Shown: piece by piece, positions 26,659 through 39,435 of the stretch | Position numbering within the stretch: the first letter of the stretch is position 1 | Layout of the letters: every line of letters begins with the position of its first letter | Origin: Hirsutella rhossiliensis | Taxonomy: Eukaryota > Ascomycota > Sordariomycetes > Hypocreales > Ophiocordycipitaceae | DNA: 64,000 bases | Assembly: GCF_020360975.1 (NCBI RefSeq) | Contig: NW_025408676.1 | Coordinates: forward strand, 62,001 to 126,000 | Direction of reading: 5' to 3' | The notes under the pieces: generated by a model | Database searches by the model: none | Told to the model about the DNA's origin: nothing | What the model saw: only the letters and a program-made list of their open reading frames with translations | Position numbers and translations under genes: made by a program

Positions 26659-27990
26659 GTTATAAGCCCGGGAGGAATAGAATTCCTGTACCTTCCGGCT
26701 ACTATAAAAGGCACCTTCTTGCATCCTTTTACCCCTCTTACTAGAAAAGCCGATTTTTAACCGACTTTTCTGCCCCCCCTCTTCTTTCGCAACGATAACG
26801 AAAATCGACTCCTCTGCCGTCCCTACGGTCCGTAGGACGATTCTTGCAGAGCCCTAAGATTAGGATAAGTGGGTAAAGGAGCTACGGGCTCGTGTAGACA
26901 GAACCATCTACAATTTGGTCTTCTCTGATAAGCAGGACCCTCTTGAGCCCCCTCTTCGTCCTAGGGCAACGGACTTTATAGAGGGAGCTACCCTCTTCTC
27001 CGAGCTAACCTCTGCATAATAGAGAGCTTTTTCTGCTGCCTTAGGTGACTACGAGAGTTACCGTAAGGAATACCTTTACGAGACGAAGTTGCTAACTGCT
27101 GCACGCACGGCGATAACGGAATCCGTTAGTACCGCAAAGCTAATTACTCTTCGAGAAGAAGAGACTCCTAGGCAGTGGCTTTTAAAGCTCGAGACCTCGA
27201 CAGCTCCCTCGAGGGGCTATATGACTGACCGTATTAGGAAGACCTATACGGCCTACCTAGGAGCTTTTTCTGCTAGGAACCTACTAGCTTCTTCGTGGCT
27301 AGCTAAGTAGGAAGAAATCCTCGAGGAAGCTAATTAATACTTCCTTATAGAAGCTCTTTCCGGCTAGTGGCTATAGGATATATCTCTGCTAATAAAGCCT
27401 ATTAGTGACGGTTACTCGACTATCTTTCGAGAAGCTAGCCGGGAACTAGACGAAGAGGCTGCCAGAGTGCAACAACAAGCAGTCTTGTTCCTTCGTGGCC
27501 AGCACTCGACCTAGACGGCTCGACCTGCTGCCCCTGCAGCTGCTATAGCCCCTGCTGCTGCGGCTCCCGCTGCTGCTGCTGCGGCTATTGCCCCTCCGGC
27601 TCCACTACCCTCGAGAGCCTCAACACCGTCTTTAACGGCTGCCCCGGTCCCGGCCCCGGCTTCGCATCTTGCTCCGGGCCCGGCACCGGTCCCGTCTATC
27701 AGACCGGCCCGACTAGTCCCCCAATAGACCTTTTAGTCCGTTAGTCGAAAAATCAGGGAACTAGTCGAAATCGAACCTCTTCGTCAACATTAGTAATAAG
27801 GGGTAAAAAGGGGGGGTTTTTAAGCAGACCTTCCGGACCGGGACGAGGATTCCTCGAAGAAACAACGTACGAGGAGGAATCGACCTACCTGCCAAGCGTG
27901 CAAAAAGCCTTATTGGCTAGAAGACTGCTAGCAGGTCTTCGAGGAAAACCGACCTAAAGGAATTAACCCTTTAAAGAGGCTACGAGAAAT
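26659..27990 (+). pseudogene. gag remnant of element F
   Basis: Plus-strand frames carry a Copia-type gag: an open stretch of 73 codons at 27,089-27,310, an alanine/proline-rich low-complexity region at about 27,510-27,710, and a nucleocapsid-type motif CQACKKPYWLEDC at about 27,892-27,932 in which the expected His reads Tyr. Stops occur at several points before and after, mostly TAG. The product in a live element would form the virus-like particle and bind RNA. Exact start is not determinable because of the stops. Confidence 0.6.
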
Positions 27991-27999
27991 AGTATAACA

Positions 28000-30900
28000 G
28001 TCTCTTAAGGAGGACCCCTCGTTGCAGAAGAAGATAGACGAGATTCGGGTTGCTAAGAAATAGCAACTAACGCCGCTGCCCTTATACGAGCCGCAAATTC
28101 GAGGAAAAATCGTTGGTATAGCAAATCCGGCCTTCGTCTTCCCTACGGATCAACAAGGCCAAGACCAACCGTTAGAGCCCTCCGATTATCCCCTACGAAA
28201 ATCAGCTATCCTTAACTCTAGTGCTTCCCTCGATATATATAATATACTCTTACGATTCCGGTCCTTTAAGAAGGCACGAAGGGAATATCTTATTGCCGGG
28301 GAATTAACCGTACGGATAGAGGGATACGGAAGGGTAAATTTCACGATAAAATTACCTAACGGATCTATACGAATTCTTCGAAGAAAAAGGGTAGCTTTTT
28401 GCCCTCGATTTTTAATAAGCCTGATTTCCTTCCGCCTTCTTCGAGAGGAAGGAATCTTCTAGGATATAACGTCTAAGCCTACGAGGCTAGTCTAGAAGAA
28501 TTAGACTATTAGGCTTATCGAGGAAAAATTCGGTTAATTTATTCTCGAATTCCGACCTATCCTTAGGAAGGAATCTCTCGAGAAGTTAGCTTTCCCTGCT
28601 CGAAGGAGGGTAGGTTTAAAGGACCCTCTTCCGGCAGCCTAAGGAGACGGTCTTCTTTGGCACGCACGACTTAGTCACCCGGGCCCCCTAGCTTTACATA
28701 AGCTAGGACAACAATAGGGCGTACGAATAAGGGGCCTAAAGACCGTCGAATGCGAACACTGCGGCTAAGGAAAGACTAGGAGACGAATTTCCAGACGGAC
28801 CCCAATACGGCCGGACCAGCCGTGTAAGGAAATTTAGGTCGATTAGACCGACGTCTCTAGGGACCAGGAAAGCTTCGTTAGGGTAATGTTTTTCACAGAC
28901 GCCTTTTTAGGGATGGTTTTCCCCTATTTCTTACGGACCTACCTAAGCAAGTATAACTAGTCTGCCCTCTAGGACTTCGTTAACTAGATGAAATCCTACT
29001 TTGGCTACGAGGTAAAGAAGATACGGTCTAACGGAGAGCTATTTACGAAGGATATCTTAAATTGGCTTCGAAAAAGGGGCATTTTACCCCTACCGTTAGC
29101 ACCGAATACCCAGGCCTAGAACGGAGGGGCAGAAAGATCAGGGGGTGCTGTGATAGAAAGGGCCCGTACGATGAGACTTGCTGCAAGGCTTCCACACGAC
29201 CTTTGGAGGGAAGTCGTTAAGACCGCCTGTTACCTACGGAACCGGACCCCTAGAGGGACTACCCAAGGAACAGACTGGAAATCCCCCCTCGAGCTCTTTA
29301 CGAAGAAGAGGGCCTCGCTAGCCCACCTTCGTGCCTACGGCTATAAGGCATACGCAATAACTGCCGATGCATAGCTAAAAAGGAAGAAGAAAAGAAAGCT
29401 TAATCCTAGAGCCTTTATTGGTTACCTCGTTGGTTATAATTCTACGAATATCTTCCGGATCTAGATTCCTCTTCTACGGAAGGTTATTTCGACTAGGGAT
29501 GTGATTTTCGACGAATTTAGCTTCTTTAACGGAAAGAGGGATCAACAGCCCCTCTTACTCTCTTAACGTTAGCTAATTTAGAAGATTTAAATCCCCCCTT
29601 CCTAATAGTCCTAAGAAGAGGTCCTAGACGAGGAAACGGAAGAAGAAACCGACGTCGAAGTAGTAGAGGATAACGCCGACTTCGAGGAAGAAGAAGAAGA
29701 GGAAGCTGCTAGATTAGATAATCTAGACGAAGAAGGAGACTATAGGAAAGCGGTAGAGCTGGAATACGCCTGCCTCCCTACGCCTCCTCTTACGGAACTA
29801 GAAGAAGATCTAGAAGCAGCTTTCTCTATTAGTCTTCCCGTCTCGACCCCTAAGGGGGTGGGAAAGGCACCTCTCTCGAAGGATTACCCGGCTGCCGCGT
29901 TCACAGCAGGCCGGCTTTTTAAGCCAATATCAGCAAGGAAGGTACATAAAAGAGACCTCCCGGACCCACTAGCAAACCAGAAGCAGCTAGAAGGACACCC
30001 CTTTATAGACCAGTTTTTCCAGGCCCAGAAAGACCACCTAGCCTCACACGAAGAGATAGGGTCTTTCGAAGAGGTCCTAAAGGAAAAAGCAAGAGGAAAA
30101 CAGGTCCTTGGCTGCAAGTGGGTCTTTATCTATAAGACTAATAAACACGGCTTCCTTTAAAAGTGCAAAGCCCGGCTAGTTGTCTACGGGAACCAGCAGG
30201 AAAAAGGGGATCTTCCTACTAGGGCGACTACCCTAGCAGGGATGTCTTTTCGGACCCTTATAGCTATAGCAGTAGAATTCGACCTCGAGCTCGATTAGAT
30301 AGATGTAGTCAACGCCTTTATTAACTACCTACTCGAGGAAGAAGAAGTTATCTATATGCGCCTTCTACCAGGCTTCTAATAGCTAGGAAAGGTTCTACGG
30401 CTTAGGAAAGCTCTATACGGATTACGAAGATCACCCCTTCTTTAGCAATAGCATTTAATAGGTTCCCTCGAAGCCCTAGGCTTTAAGAAAGTCCCTTAGG
30501 AACCGTGTATAATGCAGAAGGGTAAAATCACGGTCTTCTTCTACGTCGATAATATTATCTAGGCATACCCGAAAGAGGAAGAAGCTGCTGCAAGGGAGGC
30601 TATACGTAGCCTGCAATAAAGGTATAAGATAACCCGGCTAGGGGAGCTAAAGTGGTTCCTAGGGATACGAATCCTTCGGAATAGGTCCTAACGGACTATC
30701 TAGCTTACCTAAGACGCCTATATCGATAAGGTCGCGTATAAATTCCTCCCTAATTCCCTCGATAAGAAGCTTCCCTCTACGCCTATATTAGACGAAGAGC
30801 TTTTACCTGATCCGTCCTTTTAAGCTAGGGAGCAAGAGAAACACTAATATTAATAGAAGGTGGGCTCCCTGCTTTTTTTAGCTATTTCTACTAGACCGGA

Positions 30901-31600
30901 TATCTCTTTTACGGTCTCCCGGCTAGCTAGGCATAACTAGAATCCTAGCCCTAGGCATTAAGAAGCAGCAGACAGAGCTATCCTTTATCTCTATTCAACG
31001 AGATCACATGGTCTGCGCCTAGGAGGGCAGGGAAGGAAATAAGCTGCCGAAATCTTCCTTTGTTCGAGCGATTCGTCCTTTGCGGACAATTCCTTAGATA
31101 GAAAGAGCTCACAAGGGTATATTATGTCCCTTTTTAGAGGAACCATTGCTTAGAGAGCTTCGAAGCAGGCCACCGTTACGACTTCTAGTACGGAGGCAGA
31201 GCTACTAGCTCTTTTAGAAGCGTCAAAAGAAGCGATTTTCCTTAGCCGGCTATTAATATCTCTACGACTGCAAATTCCGACCCTATTAGCTATAGAATGC
31301 GATAACACGCAGACTATACGAATTCTTACGGAAAACAGCAAGCTGTCGACCCGGCTACGGCATATCGATATCTACTAGCATTAGTTACGCTAAGAGGTCT
31401 AAAGGGGACTTATTTCCGTCCGTTAGGTTCTAACGGCATCAATGAAAGCCGACGGTCTTACGAAGCCCCTACCGAAGTAGAAGCTGGCTGTCTTTTTACA
31501 GCAAATAGGGCTAGAAGACGTTCGAGAGAAGCTGTCCTTAGAGGCCCGCCTTGAGAGTCTACGAGAGGAGCTAATAGCACGTACGAGAAGGTGACGTCTA
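28000..31600 (+). pseudogene. pol remnant of element F (integrase, RT, RNase H)
   Basis: The GAG-pre-integrase zinc-binding site is visible: WHARLSH at about 28,658-28,678 and CEHCG at about 28,747-28,762. The integrase core follows (DAFLGMVFPYF near 28,900) and a clean open stretch at 29,150-29,374 with RLAARLPHDLW and TACYLRNRTPR, typical of Copia integrase. After an acidic spacer (29,590-29,760) the RT begins (GCKWVFIYKTN at about 30,110); the catalytic box at about 30,537-30,560 reads FYVDNII with Asp to Asn. RNase H includes STEAELLAL and CDNTQTIRIL (31,185-31,325). Breaks are scattered stop codons rather than large deletions. Confidence 0.8.
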
Positions 31601-31860
31601 TAGCCGAAGAAAAGGAAGAGGTTTTTCCCTTTAGAGGGCCCCCTATTTTGATTGGGTTTTTCCCCCTTTCTTATAGGACTTTCCCCTCTTTAGGCCCCTT
31701 TTCCTTAAGTAGGTCTAAAAGAGCCTAGGGACCCGAAAGGGCCCCTACTTTCCTCGAGTAAAGGGAGAAGTGCAGAGCTAAGAACCTCCTCTATACGCTT
31801 ACTAGCCCAAAGCCGTATTAGCTATGCCCTTACTATAAGGGCAGGCCATAGCTAAGGGTG

Positions 31861-32344
31861 TATCGCGAAGCGTGGCCTGATTTCGCAGTTCTCGGAGATA
31901 TCCTTTAGTAAGAGGACTAAGGAAGCTAAAAACACCCGGTGTAGAAGAAGGAAGAAGGAGCTAAAAAGAGGTGCAGAAAGGAGGGTAGGGGCATAAGGGG
32001 AAGCAGAAGTGGCGATGGCTTCCTATAGAGGTGGCGAGAGATAAGACGGATGTGCCGGCAACGGCTAGAAAGGAGGGGAAAAACCGGCAAAAAGCTCGGT
32101 AGTCGAAAGGACATTAGTAGCTTCTTTAAGCAGGATCTTCTTTGTTAATTAAGATGCTAGAAGGGTATAAAGAGGGGCGTTGGATAGAGGAAAGAAGGAC
32201 AATTAAGGCAATACAACAATTACTCCCCTACCGCAATTAATGCTCCCGCAAGAATTAAATCCCTCTGCCCTGCCTATCCGACCCCTTACTTCCTATTTTA
32301 CCTTCGTGCATTTTTATATACTTCTCGCATCTCTCTTCGCGAGA
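31861..32344 (+). repeat. 3' LTR of element F (484 bp)
   Basis: Starts TATCGCGAAG and ends CTTCGCGAGA, a short imperfect inverted repeat; preceded by TAGCTAAGGGTG. The same LTR occurs inverted at 38,971-39,435 and 62,358-62,833. Confidence 0.8.
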
Positions 32345-35300
32345 ACTATAGTCCTTATTTATAAATACTCCTTTATTTATTAAAAGAGGAAGAAATCTAA
32401 GTTTATTTAATATAAATTTTAAATGATTATACTAGAGCTTAGGACTTTATTTTAGGCTATATAATGCTTTCTTTAGCTTTGCTTTAATCTGACCGGTTTT
32501 ATATAGGTCTAGGAATTTAGTTAATTTAATTCCTTTAGCTTTATAAGCTAATCTATATTTTAAATAATATTCTTTAAGAGCGTATTCTTTATAGCCTATA
32601 GGAAGATCGATATATACTTTACTATTTATATCGGTATATATAAAGGCATTTATTATATCTATTTATAAAGCTTTAAATTTATAGATAATAGCTAAAATAA
32701 GTAGAATTCTAATAGATTTAGGTCTAGCTATAGTCGAGAAGGTATCTAGGAAATCTAAGCTATAGATCTACTTAAATCCCTATATTACGAAACGGGCTTT
32801 ATATTTTATTATATTATTTTAACTATCCTTCTTAATAGTATAGACTTAGCGGCCTCTTATAGCCTCCCTATCCCTAAGGAGGTAGGAAAATTCCTAAGTT
32901 TTATATTTAATTAGCTAGATAATTTCCTTAATTATAGCTTCTTTCTAAAATACTACTTCGGGGCTATTTATTGCTTATTTATAGGTCTTTAGAATTTTTA
33001 GATCTTAATTTTCTATACTAGCTAGAATTAACTCTATAAAATCATAGTTTAGAAATAAATTAACGTTAGGGTATTCGATATAGTTAGAATCGAACCCTTC
33101 CCGCTTCTTAGGTAATTCTACTACTATTTTACTAGTAGTAGGAATAGGATCGTTATTTAGAGACTCTTCTTTTATAAAGGGCGAGGGACTTTTATCTCTA
33201 GGTTCTTTAGTAGCTTCCTCTATAAGGATATAGCTTTCTAGCTTATCTTTATTTAGAATAGAATTAAAATTAAAGGTATTATTACTACTAGAAATTTTAG
33301 GATTTTTTAGAAATTTATTTTCTAGTATAGTAATATCTCTAGAAATAGTAATCTTTCTCTTAGTAAAACCCTAGATTTTATATATATTTTCTAAATAGCT
33401 TACTATTATTCCCTTAAAAGCTCTATTATCTAGCTTATCTTTTAGGTCTTTATTCTTATAATATATAAGGCTTCTAAAGGTCTTAATTTTATTCAAGGTT
33501 TCGAAGGGTAGTATTATATTATCCCTCTTTTTTATAGGACTTTTAAATCCTATTATAGAATATAGTAATCTATTATATAAATAGGTAGCTATTAAAACAG
33601 CTTCTCCCTATAGATATTTAGGAAGCCTAGTAGTAAATAAAAGAGCTCGTACTTTTTTTAATATAGTACGATTTATTCTTTCTATTCTACCGTTAGATTC
33701 CGGCGTCCTAGGAAGACTAGAATTAAAGGTAATTCCTTCTTTTTCGTAATAGAGCTTTATTTTATATATAAATTCTTTAGTATTATTAGAAAATGCTTCT
33801 CTAATCCTAGTATTTTTAGGGTTATTTTCTACCCTATTTTTAAATTCTAGGAACCTATCTAGAGCTTCCCCCTTTTTTCGAAGAAGGTATATTTCTAGAT
33901 ATTAGGTTCCTACGTTTAGGAAAGAAATATAATAGTAATATTTATTATAAGTAGGCACTTTAATTAGCCCTTAAATATATAATACTATTTTTTCTAAATA
34001 GGTATAAGACTTATATAAAGGTTATTTATTAACCTTATTCGTTGCTTTAGCTTTAATATATATTTTATATTATCTTATTTTATTTTCCTCTTTTAAAGGT
34101 ATTTTTATATCCTTATTATATCTTTTTAATATTTCTAAAATAGCCCTACTATTTATATGCCCTAAGCGTAAGTGCTAAGTATAAAAATCTATATCCTTTA
34201 CCTTTAAAGACGTAATAAGGATTAATTAGCTTTTTAATAAAGGTTCTATAAGAATATAATATAATTTATTTCTAAGAAATCCTTTAGTAAGGACCTTAGC
34301 CTTATTATCTAATAAAAGGACTTTATTTCCTCCTATTAAGGTATAGGTATTATTAAAATAAGATTAGGATAGTATATTTACCCCTAATTTAGGTATATAA
34401 AAGTAGTCTCGAAGGATATACCTTTTATATCTATATAGGAACTTAGATACTAAGTCCCCCTTTCCTTTTACTACTATAAAGGAAGCTTTTCCCTAGTAAA
34501 CTTTAGACTTAATTTCTTTATAGTTAATAAGAAAATTCTTATTCGATACTATATGCCTAGTAGCTCCGGTATTATAAATAAAATCAAAGATCCTTTTATT
34601 CTTATAATAAGGAAATCCTCCTTCTCTTACCTTTAAAACTAATTCCTTTATTCTAGGAATCGAGGCTTCTAAAGGTCCTAAAAAAGAGTTTTTATTAGAT
34701 TCTACTATAGGGGTATTTATAAAGGTTAAAATTACCTCTAAATCCTTAGACGTTTATATAGGGGTCGGAGCCCTAGAAAGGTTTATAAGGTCGATATCTA
34801 GGTCTATATTTTCTTACGAAGCTATATTTAAGACCTTATTACTATCGTCTAAATCGGACTCTAGCTTTATAATTTAAGCCTTCCTTCTTTTATTAGTAGT
34901 AGAAATACTACTAGAAGGGGATTTCTTCTTAAAAGAAGAAGGAGAAGAAGAAGATTTTCTCTTCTTAGAAATTCGAGTCCTATCGTCCTTTTTTCCTTTA
35001 TTTAAAACCTAATAAGCAGGAGCCTTATTCGGGTATAATTTATAGTAATTTACTATAAAATGCCCTAGTTTTTTGCATTCCTTATAATAAGGAGTATCTA
35101 TAGAATTTCTATAGGATTTCTAAGGCTTCCTTTATATTAAGAAGGCTTTCTCCGAAGATTTATCTATATCCTATATTCTTCTAGCTTTATCTAAAAGACT
35201 AGCTATTAAGGATTCGAGAGTAAACGCTATAGAATTATACTTAAGGCTCTACGTAATATTTATAATATAGCTTCTAAATTCCTTATTAAGGCAATTAAGA

Positions 35301-35896
35301 ATCTATACTATAAGAATAACTTCCGGAATTTCTATATTATAGGATTTTAAATCCTTATAAATTTCCTTTACCTTATAAAGGTATTTCTCTAAATTAAAGT
35401 CCGAGGGACTAAGATTAAAGAGCTGCTTAATAAGTAGATAATTCGACGAAAGGTTCGACGGATTATATAGCTTTTTACGCTTATCCTACGCTTCTTTAGT
35501 ATTTTTTAGATGCTAAATTTATATTAAGGGACTATCTTTAACTTAAAGGAATATTATAGATAAAGCCTCCTTAGTCTATATATAATTTGCTTGCTTTAAA
35601 GTAGTAATAAGCTTTTCTTTTATAAGGATAGCTTCTATCCTCGTAGTCTATAAGGTATAATTTAAATTTCCCTTAAGTTTAGTAAATTCGTATTCTTTCT
35701 ATCTACCTTTTTTATATAAATTCGGTATTATTTCGTTTATAGGGGTTAAGAAATCTAGATAGGAGTTTAAGAGCGTAGGAATAGAAAAGAAGTTAAGGGG
35801 AGTTTCGAAAGGAATTTTAATTAAATATTTCGATAAGGAATTTTAAAGGTATAAGTTAATTTCCTAGCTTAAAAGGAGCAAGCTAGGCTTATAACC
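32345..35896 (-). pseudogene. gag-pol remnant of element E (gag, integrase, most of RT)
   Basis: Minus-strand Copia sequence continuing from 26,373. At about 35,040-35,095 a zinc knuckle reads Y-K-E-C-K-K-L-G-H-F-I-V-N-Y: CX2CX4HX4C spacing with the outer cysteines now Tyr. Integrase should lie at about 33,400-34,200 and RT at about 32,400-33,100 by position and composition. Stops are dense. Next to the LTR (35,880-35,896) lies the primer-site candidate. Confidence 0.65.
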
Positions 35897-36464
35897 TCTT
35901 AAGGTATATAAGTAAAAGCGGAATTTTAGGAAATTAAGGAATTATATAAGACTATATAATAGAGGGGAAGATAGAGTGTAAGGTAGGATTTTTAATAGAA
36001 GTTATTAGTAATATATTAGTATATAAAAGAGGTGTTAAAGCTAATAATTCTCTCTTTATCTACTAGCGGATATACTGTCTTATATAGATAATTATAGCTA
36101 AACGGAAGAACATTTTAGGACTAGATTTAGGCTGCTATATAGCCCTAAGACTAAGGGATTTAGTAATACTTCGAGTATATTAAGAGGTGTCTTAGTTCTA
36201 CTAATATTCGTGTTTAAAGGAGGTTGGTTATGCCGGTGTTTTTAAGAGGTCTTAGTAAGCATTCTAAGCTAGCTCTATTTCTTCGATTCCCGATTATACG
36301 ATAACCGGCAGCCCGTTTAATATATAATGATATGCAAAATACCGAGCTATTCTTACTCTATAATATAGGATTTTATCTATAATTAATATACTACTTATTA
36401 GCTTATATAATCGGGAGAGTATGTTATAGCTGCTTTATTTATAGTAGGAACACCGTTCCTTATA
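35897..36464 (-). repeat. 5' LTR of element E (568 bp)
   Basis: Aligns with 24,687-25,257 and with the solo LTR 12,032-12,599. On the minus strand it starts TATAAGGAACGGTG at 36,464. Confidence 0.85.
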
Positions 36465-39435
36465 GTTATAGTAAGTCTTATCGTATAGGCCCTTTTTATT
36501 ATAGTACCCCTTAATCTTTCTACCTCTCCGTTCTAGGCCTAGGTATTTAGTGCTAACGGGAGGGGTAAAATACCCTTTTTTCGAAGCTAATTTAAGATAT
36601 CCTTTATAAATAGCTCTCTATTAGACCGTATCTTCTTTACCTCGTAGCTAAAGTAGGATTTTATTTAGTTAACGAAGTCTTAGAAGGCAAACTAGTTATA
36701 CTTACTTAGGTAGGTCTATAAGAAATAAGGGAAAACTATCCCTAAAAAGGCGTCTATAAAAAACATTACCTTAATAAAGCTTTCCTAGTCCTTAGAAACA
36801 TCGGTCTAGTTAACCTAAATTTCCTTATATAGCTAGTCCGGCTATAAAAGGGTTCGTCTAGAAATTCGTCTCTTAGTCTTTCCTTAACTATAATATTCGT
36901 ATTCGATAGTCTTTAGGCCCTTTATTTATACGCCCTATTATTAGCCTAGCTTATATAAAGCTAGGGGGCCTAGGTAACTAAGTTATATATACTAAAGAAG
37001 GCCGTCTCCTTAAGCTACTAAAAGAAGGTCCTTTATAGTAGACCTATTCCTTATAGTAAGGAAAGCTAACTTCTTAAGTAATTCCTTCTTAAGGATAGGT
37101 TAGAATTCGAGAATAAATTAACCGAATTTTTCCTCGATAAGCTTAATAGTCTAATTCTTCTAGACTAGCCTTATAGGATTAAACGTTATATCCTAGAAGA
37201 TTCGTTCCTTTTAAAGAAGGTTGAAGGAAATTAAGCTCGTTTAAAATCGAGGGCAAAAAGCTACCCTTTATTATCATAGAATTTATATAGACCTATTAGG
37301 TAATTTTATTATAAAATTTACCCTTATATATCCCTCTATCTATACGGTTAATTCCCTAGTAATAAGGTATTCCCTCTATACCTTCTTAAAAACCGGAAGC
37401 GTAAGAGTATATTATAGATATTAAGGGAAGTACCGGAGTTAAGGATAGCTGATTTTTATAGGGGATAGTCGGAGGGTCCTAACGGTTAGTCTTAGCCTTA
37501 TTAATCTATAGGGAAGACGAAGGCCGGATTTACTATACTAACGATTTTTCCTTAAATTTATAGCTCGAATAAGGGCAGCGTTATTATTAGTTACTATTTC
37601 TTAGTAACCTAAATCTCGTCTATCTTCTTCTATAATAAGGGGTCCTCCTTAAGAGACTATTATACTATTTCTTATAGCCTCTTTAAAAGGTTAATTCCTT
37701 TAAGTCGGTTTTCCTTAAAGACCTATTAGTAGTCTTCTAGCTAATAGGGCTTTTTATATACTTAGTAAGAAGGTCGATTCCTCCTTATATATTATTTCTT
37801 TAAGGAATCCTTATCTTAGTCTAGAAGGTTTATTTAAAAACCTCCCCTTTTTACCCCTTATTACTAATTTTAATATAGAGGTTCGATTTTAACTAGTTCC
37901 TTAATTTTTCGACTAACGAACTAAAAGGTCTATTAGGGAACTAGTCGGGCCGGTCTAACTAATAGCACCGGGCCTAGAGTAGTAAGCGGAGCCGGGGCCG
38001 GGACTAAGGCAGCCGTTAAAGACAGGGTTAAGGCTATTAAGGGAAGAGGAGCTAAAGGAGCAATAGCTATAGCAGCGGGGGCTATAGTAATAGGGGCTAT
38101 AAGTTAAACCGTCTAGGTCGAGTACTAGCTATAAAGGAATAAGACTACTTACTATTATACTTTAATAGCCTCTTTATCTAGTTCTTAGCTAGCTTCTTAA
38201 AAGATAGTTAAGTAACCGTTATTAATAGGCTTAATTAATAGAGATATATCCTATAGCTACTAGCTAGAAAGAGCTTTTATTAAGAAGTATTAGTTAGCTT
38301 TCTTAAGGATTTCTTCCTACTTAGCTAGCTATAAAGAAGCTAGTAGGTTCTTAGTAGAAAGGGCTCCTAGATATACTATATAGGTCTTCTTAATATAGTT
38401 AGTTATATAGCCCCTTAAGGGAGCTATTAAGGTCTTAAGCTTTAAAAGCTATTACTTAGGAGTCTCTTTCTCTTAAAGAGAGATTAGCTTTATAGTACTA
38501 ATAGATTCCGTTATCGCTATATAAGTAGTAGTTAGTAGCTTTATCTTATAAAGGTATTCTTTTTAATAACTTTTATAGTTACCTAAGGTAGTAGAAAAAG
38601 CTCTCTACTATATAGAGGTTAGCTTAGAGAAGAGGGTAGCTCCCTTTATAAATTCCGCTACCCTAGGATAAAGAGGGGGCTTAAGAGGGTCTTACTTATT
38701 AAAGAAGACTAAATTATAAATAGTTCTATCTATATAAGCCTATAGCTCCTTTACCTACTTATCTTAATCTTAGGGCTCTATAAGAATCTTCTTATAGACT
38801 ATAGGGGTAGTAGAGTTATTTTTCGATATTATTATAGGGAAGGGTAGAAAAGTTAAGTAAAAATCGGTTTTTTAGTAAAAGGGGTAAAAGGAAGCTATAA
38901 GGGATATAAGAAAGGTGCCTTTTATAATAGCTAAAAGGTATAAGAATACTATTCCTCCTAGGCTTATAACTCTTATATAAAGAGAAATAAGAACTATATA
39001 AAAAATATATAAAGGTAAGAAGTAAAAGTAAGGGGATAGATAAGTAAGGCTAAGCTATTTAATTCTTATAGGGGCAGTAATTAAGGTAGGGGAGTAATTA
39101 TTATATTGCTTTAATTATCCTTCTTTCCTTTATTTAACGCCCCCTTTTATACCTATCTAGCATCTTAATTAATAAAGAAGATCCTACTTAAAGAAGCTAT
39201 TAATATCTTTTTAACTACTAAGCTTTTTACCGGTTTTTTCCCCTCCTTTTTAGCTATTACTAGTATATCTATCTTATCTCTTACTACTTATACTTCCCTT
39301 ATACTCCTACCCTTCTTTCTATACTTCTTTTTAGCTCCTTCTTCCTTTTTTTATATTAAGTATTTTTAGCTTCCTTAGTCCCTCTTACTAAGGGATATCT
39401 CTAAAAACTATAAAATTAAGCTACGCTTTACGATA
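36465..39435 (-). mobile_element. Truncated Copia element G (F family), heavily RIP-mutated
   Basis: Reverse complement of F from about 29,180 (integrase) back through gag to the 5' LTR. For example 36,530-36,690 matches the inverse of 29,000-29,150, and 38,930-38,985 matches the inverse of the LTR/primer-site junction of F. The LTR is 38,971-39,435 (465 bp). The pol 3' half and the 3' LTR are missing because the copy stops at the end of element E. Unlike F, nearly every CA/TG is gone. It adjoins D copy 3 on the right. Confidence 0.8.
38971..39435 (-). repeat. 5' LTR of element G
   Basis: Inverted match to 31,861-32,344 including both ends (rc start TATCGTAAAGC; other end TCTTATATAAAGAGA for TCTCGCGAAGAGA). 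Confidence 0.75.

Larger units (their letters stand above)
26374..32344 (+). mobile_element. Ty1/Copia element F, lightly RIP-mutated
   Basis: This element keeps normal CA/TG frequency over long stretches and the only sizeable open frames of the left 47 kb. The 3' LTR is complete (31,861-32,344); the 5' LTR is truncated and starts inside the LTR (26,374-26,658). The body runs gag, integrase, reverse transcriptase, RNase H, the Copia order, all on the plus strand. It lies inside element E. Relatives G (36,465-39,435) and H (from 62,358) are the same family but far more mutated, so F looks like the youngest copy. Several in-frame TAG/TAA codons and a D to N change in the RT box show it is also inactive. 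Confidence 0.85.
24687..36464 (-). mobile_element. Ty1/Copia element E, interrupted by element F
   Basis: Two LTRs of about 570 bp (24,687-25,257 and 35,897-36,464) enclose a minus-strand Copia body; without F it would be about 5.8 kb, a normal Copia size. Next to the left LTR is a reverse-strand polypurine tract (GCCTCCCTTAAAG, 25,258-25,270); next to the right LTR is a primer-site candidate (GGTTATAAGCC on the minus strand). Order on the minus strand is gag with zinc knuckle (about 35,000-35,800), integrase, reverse transcriptase, RNase H (about 25,700-26,050). The flanks do not match: left AGGAT in element D, right GTTAT in element G, so the locus was rearranged after insertion. All frames are broken. 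Confidence 0.8.
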
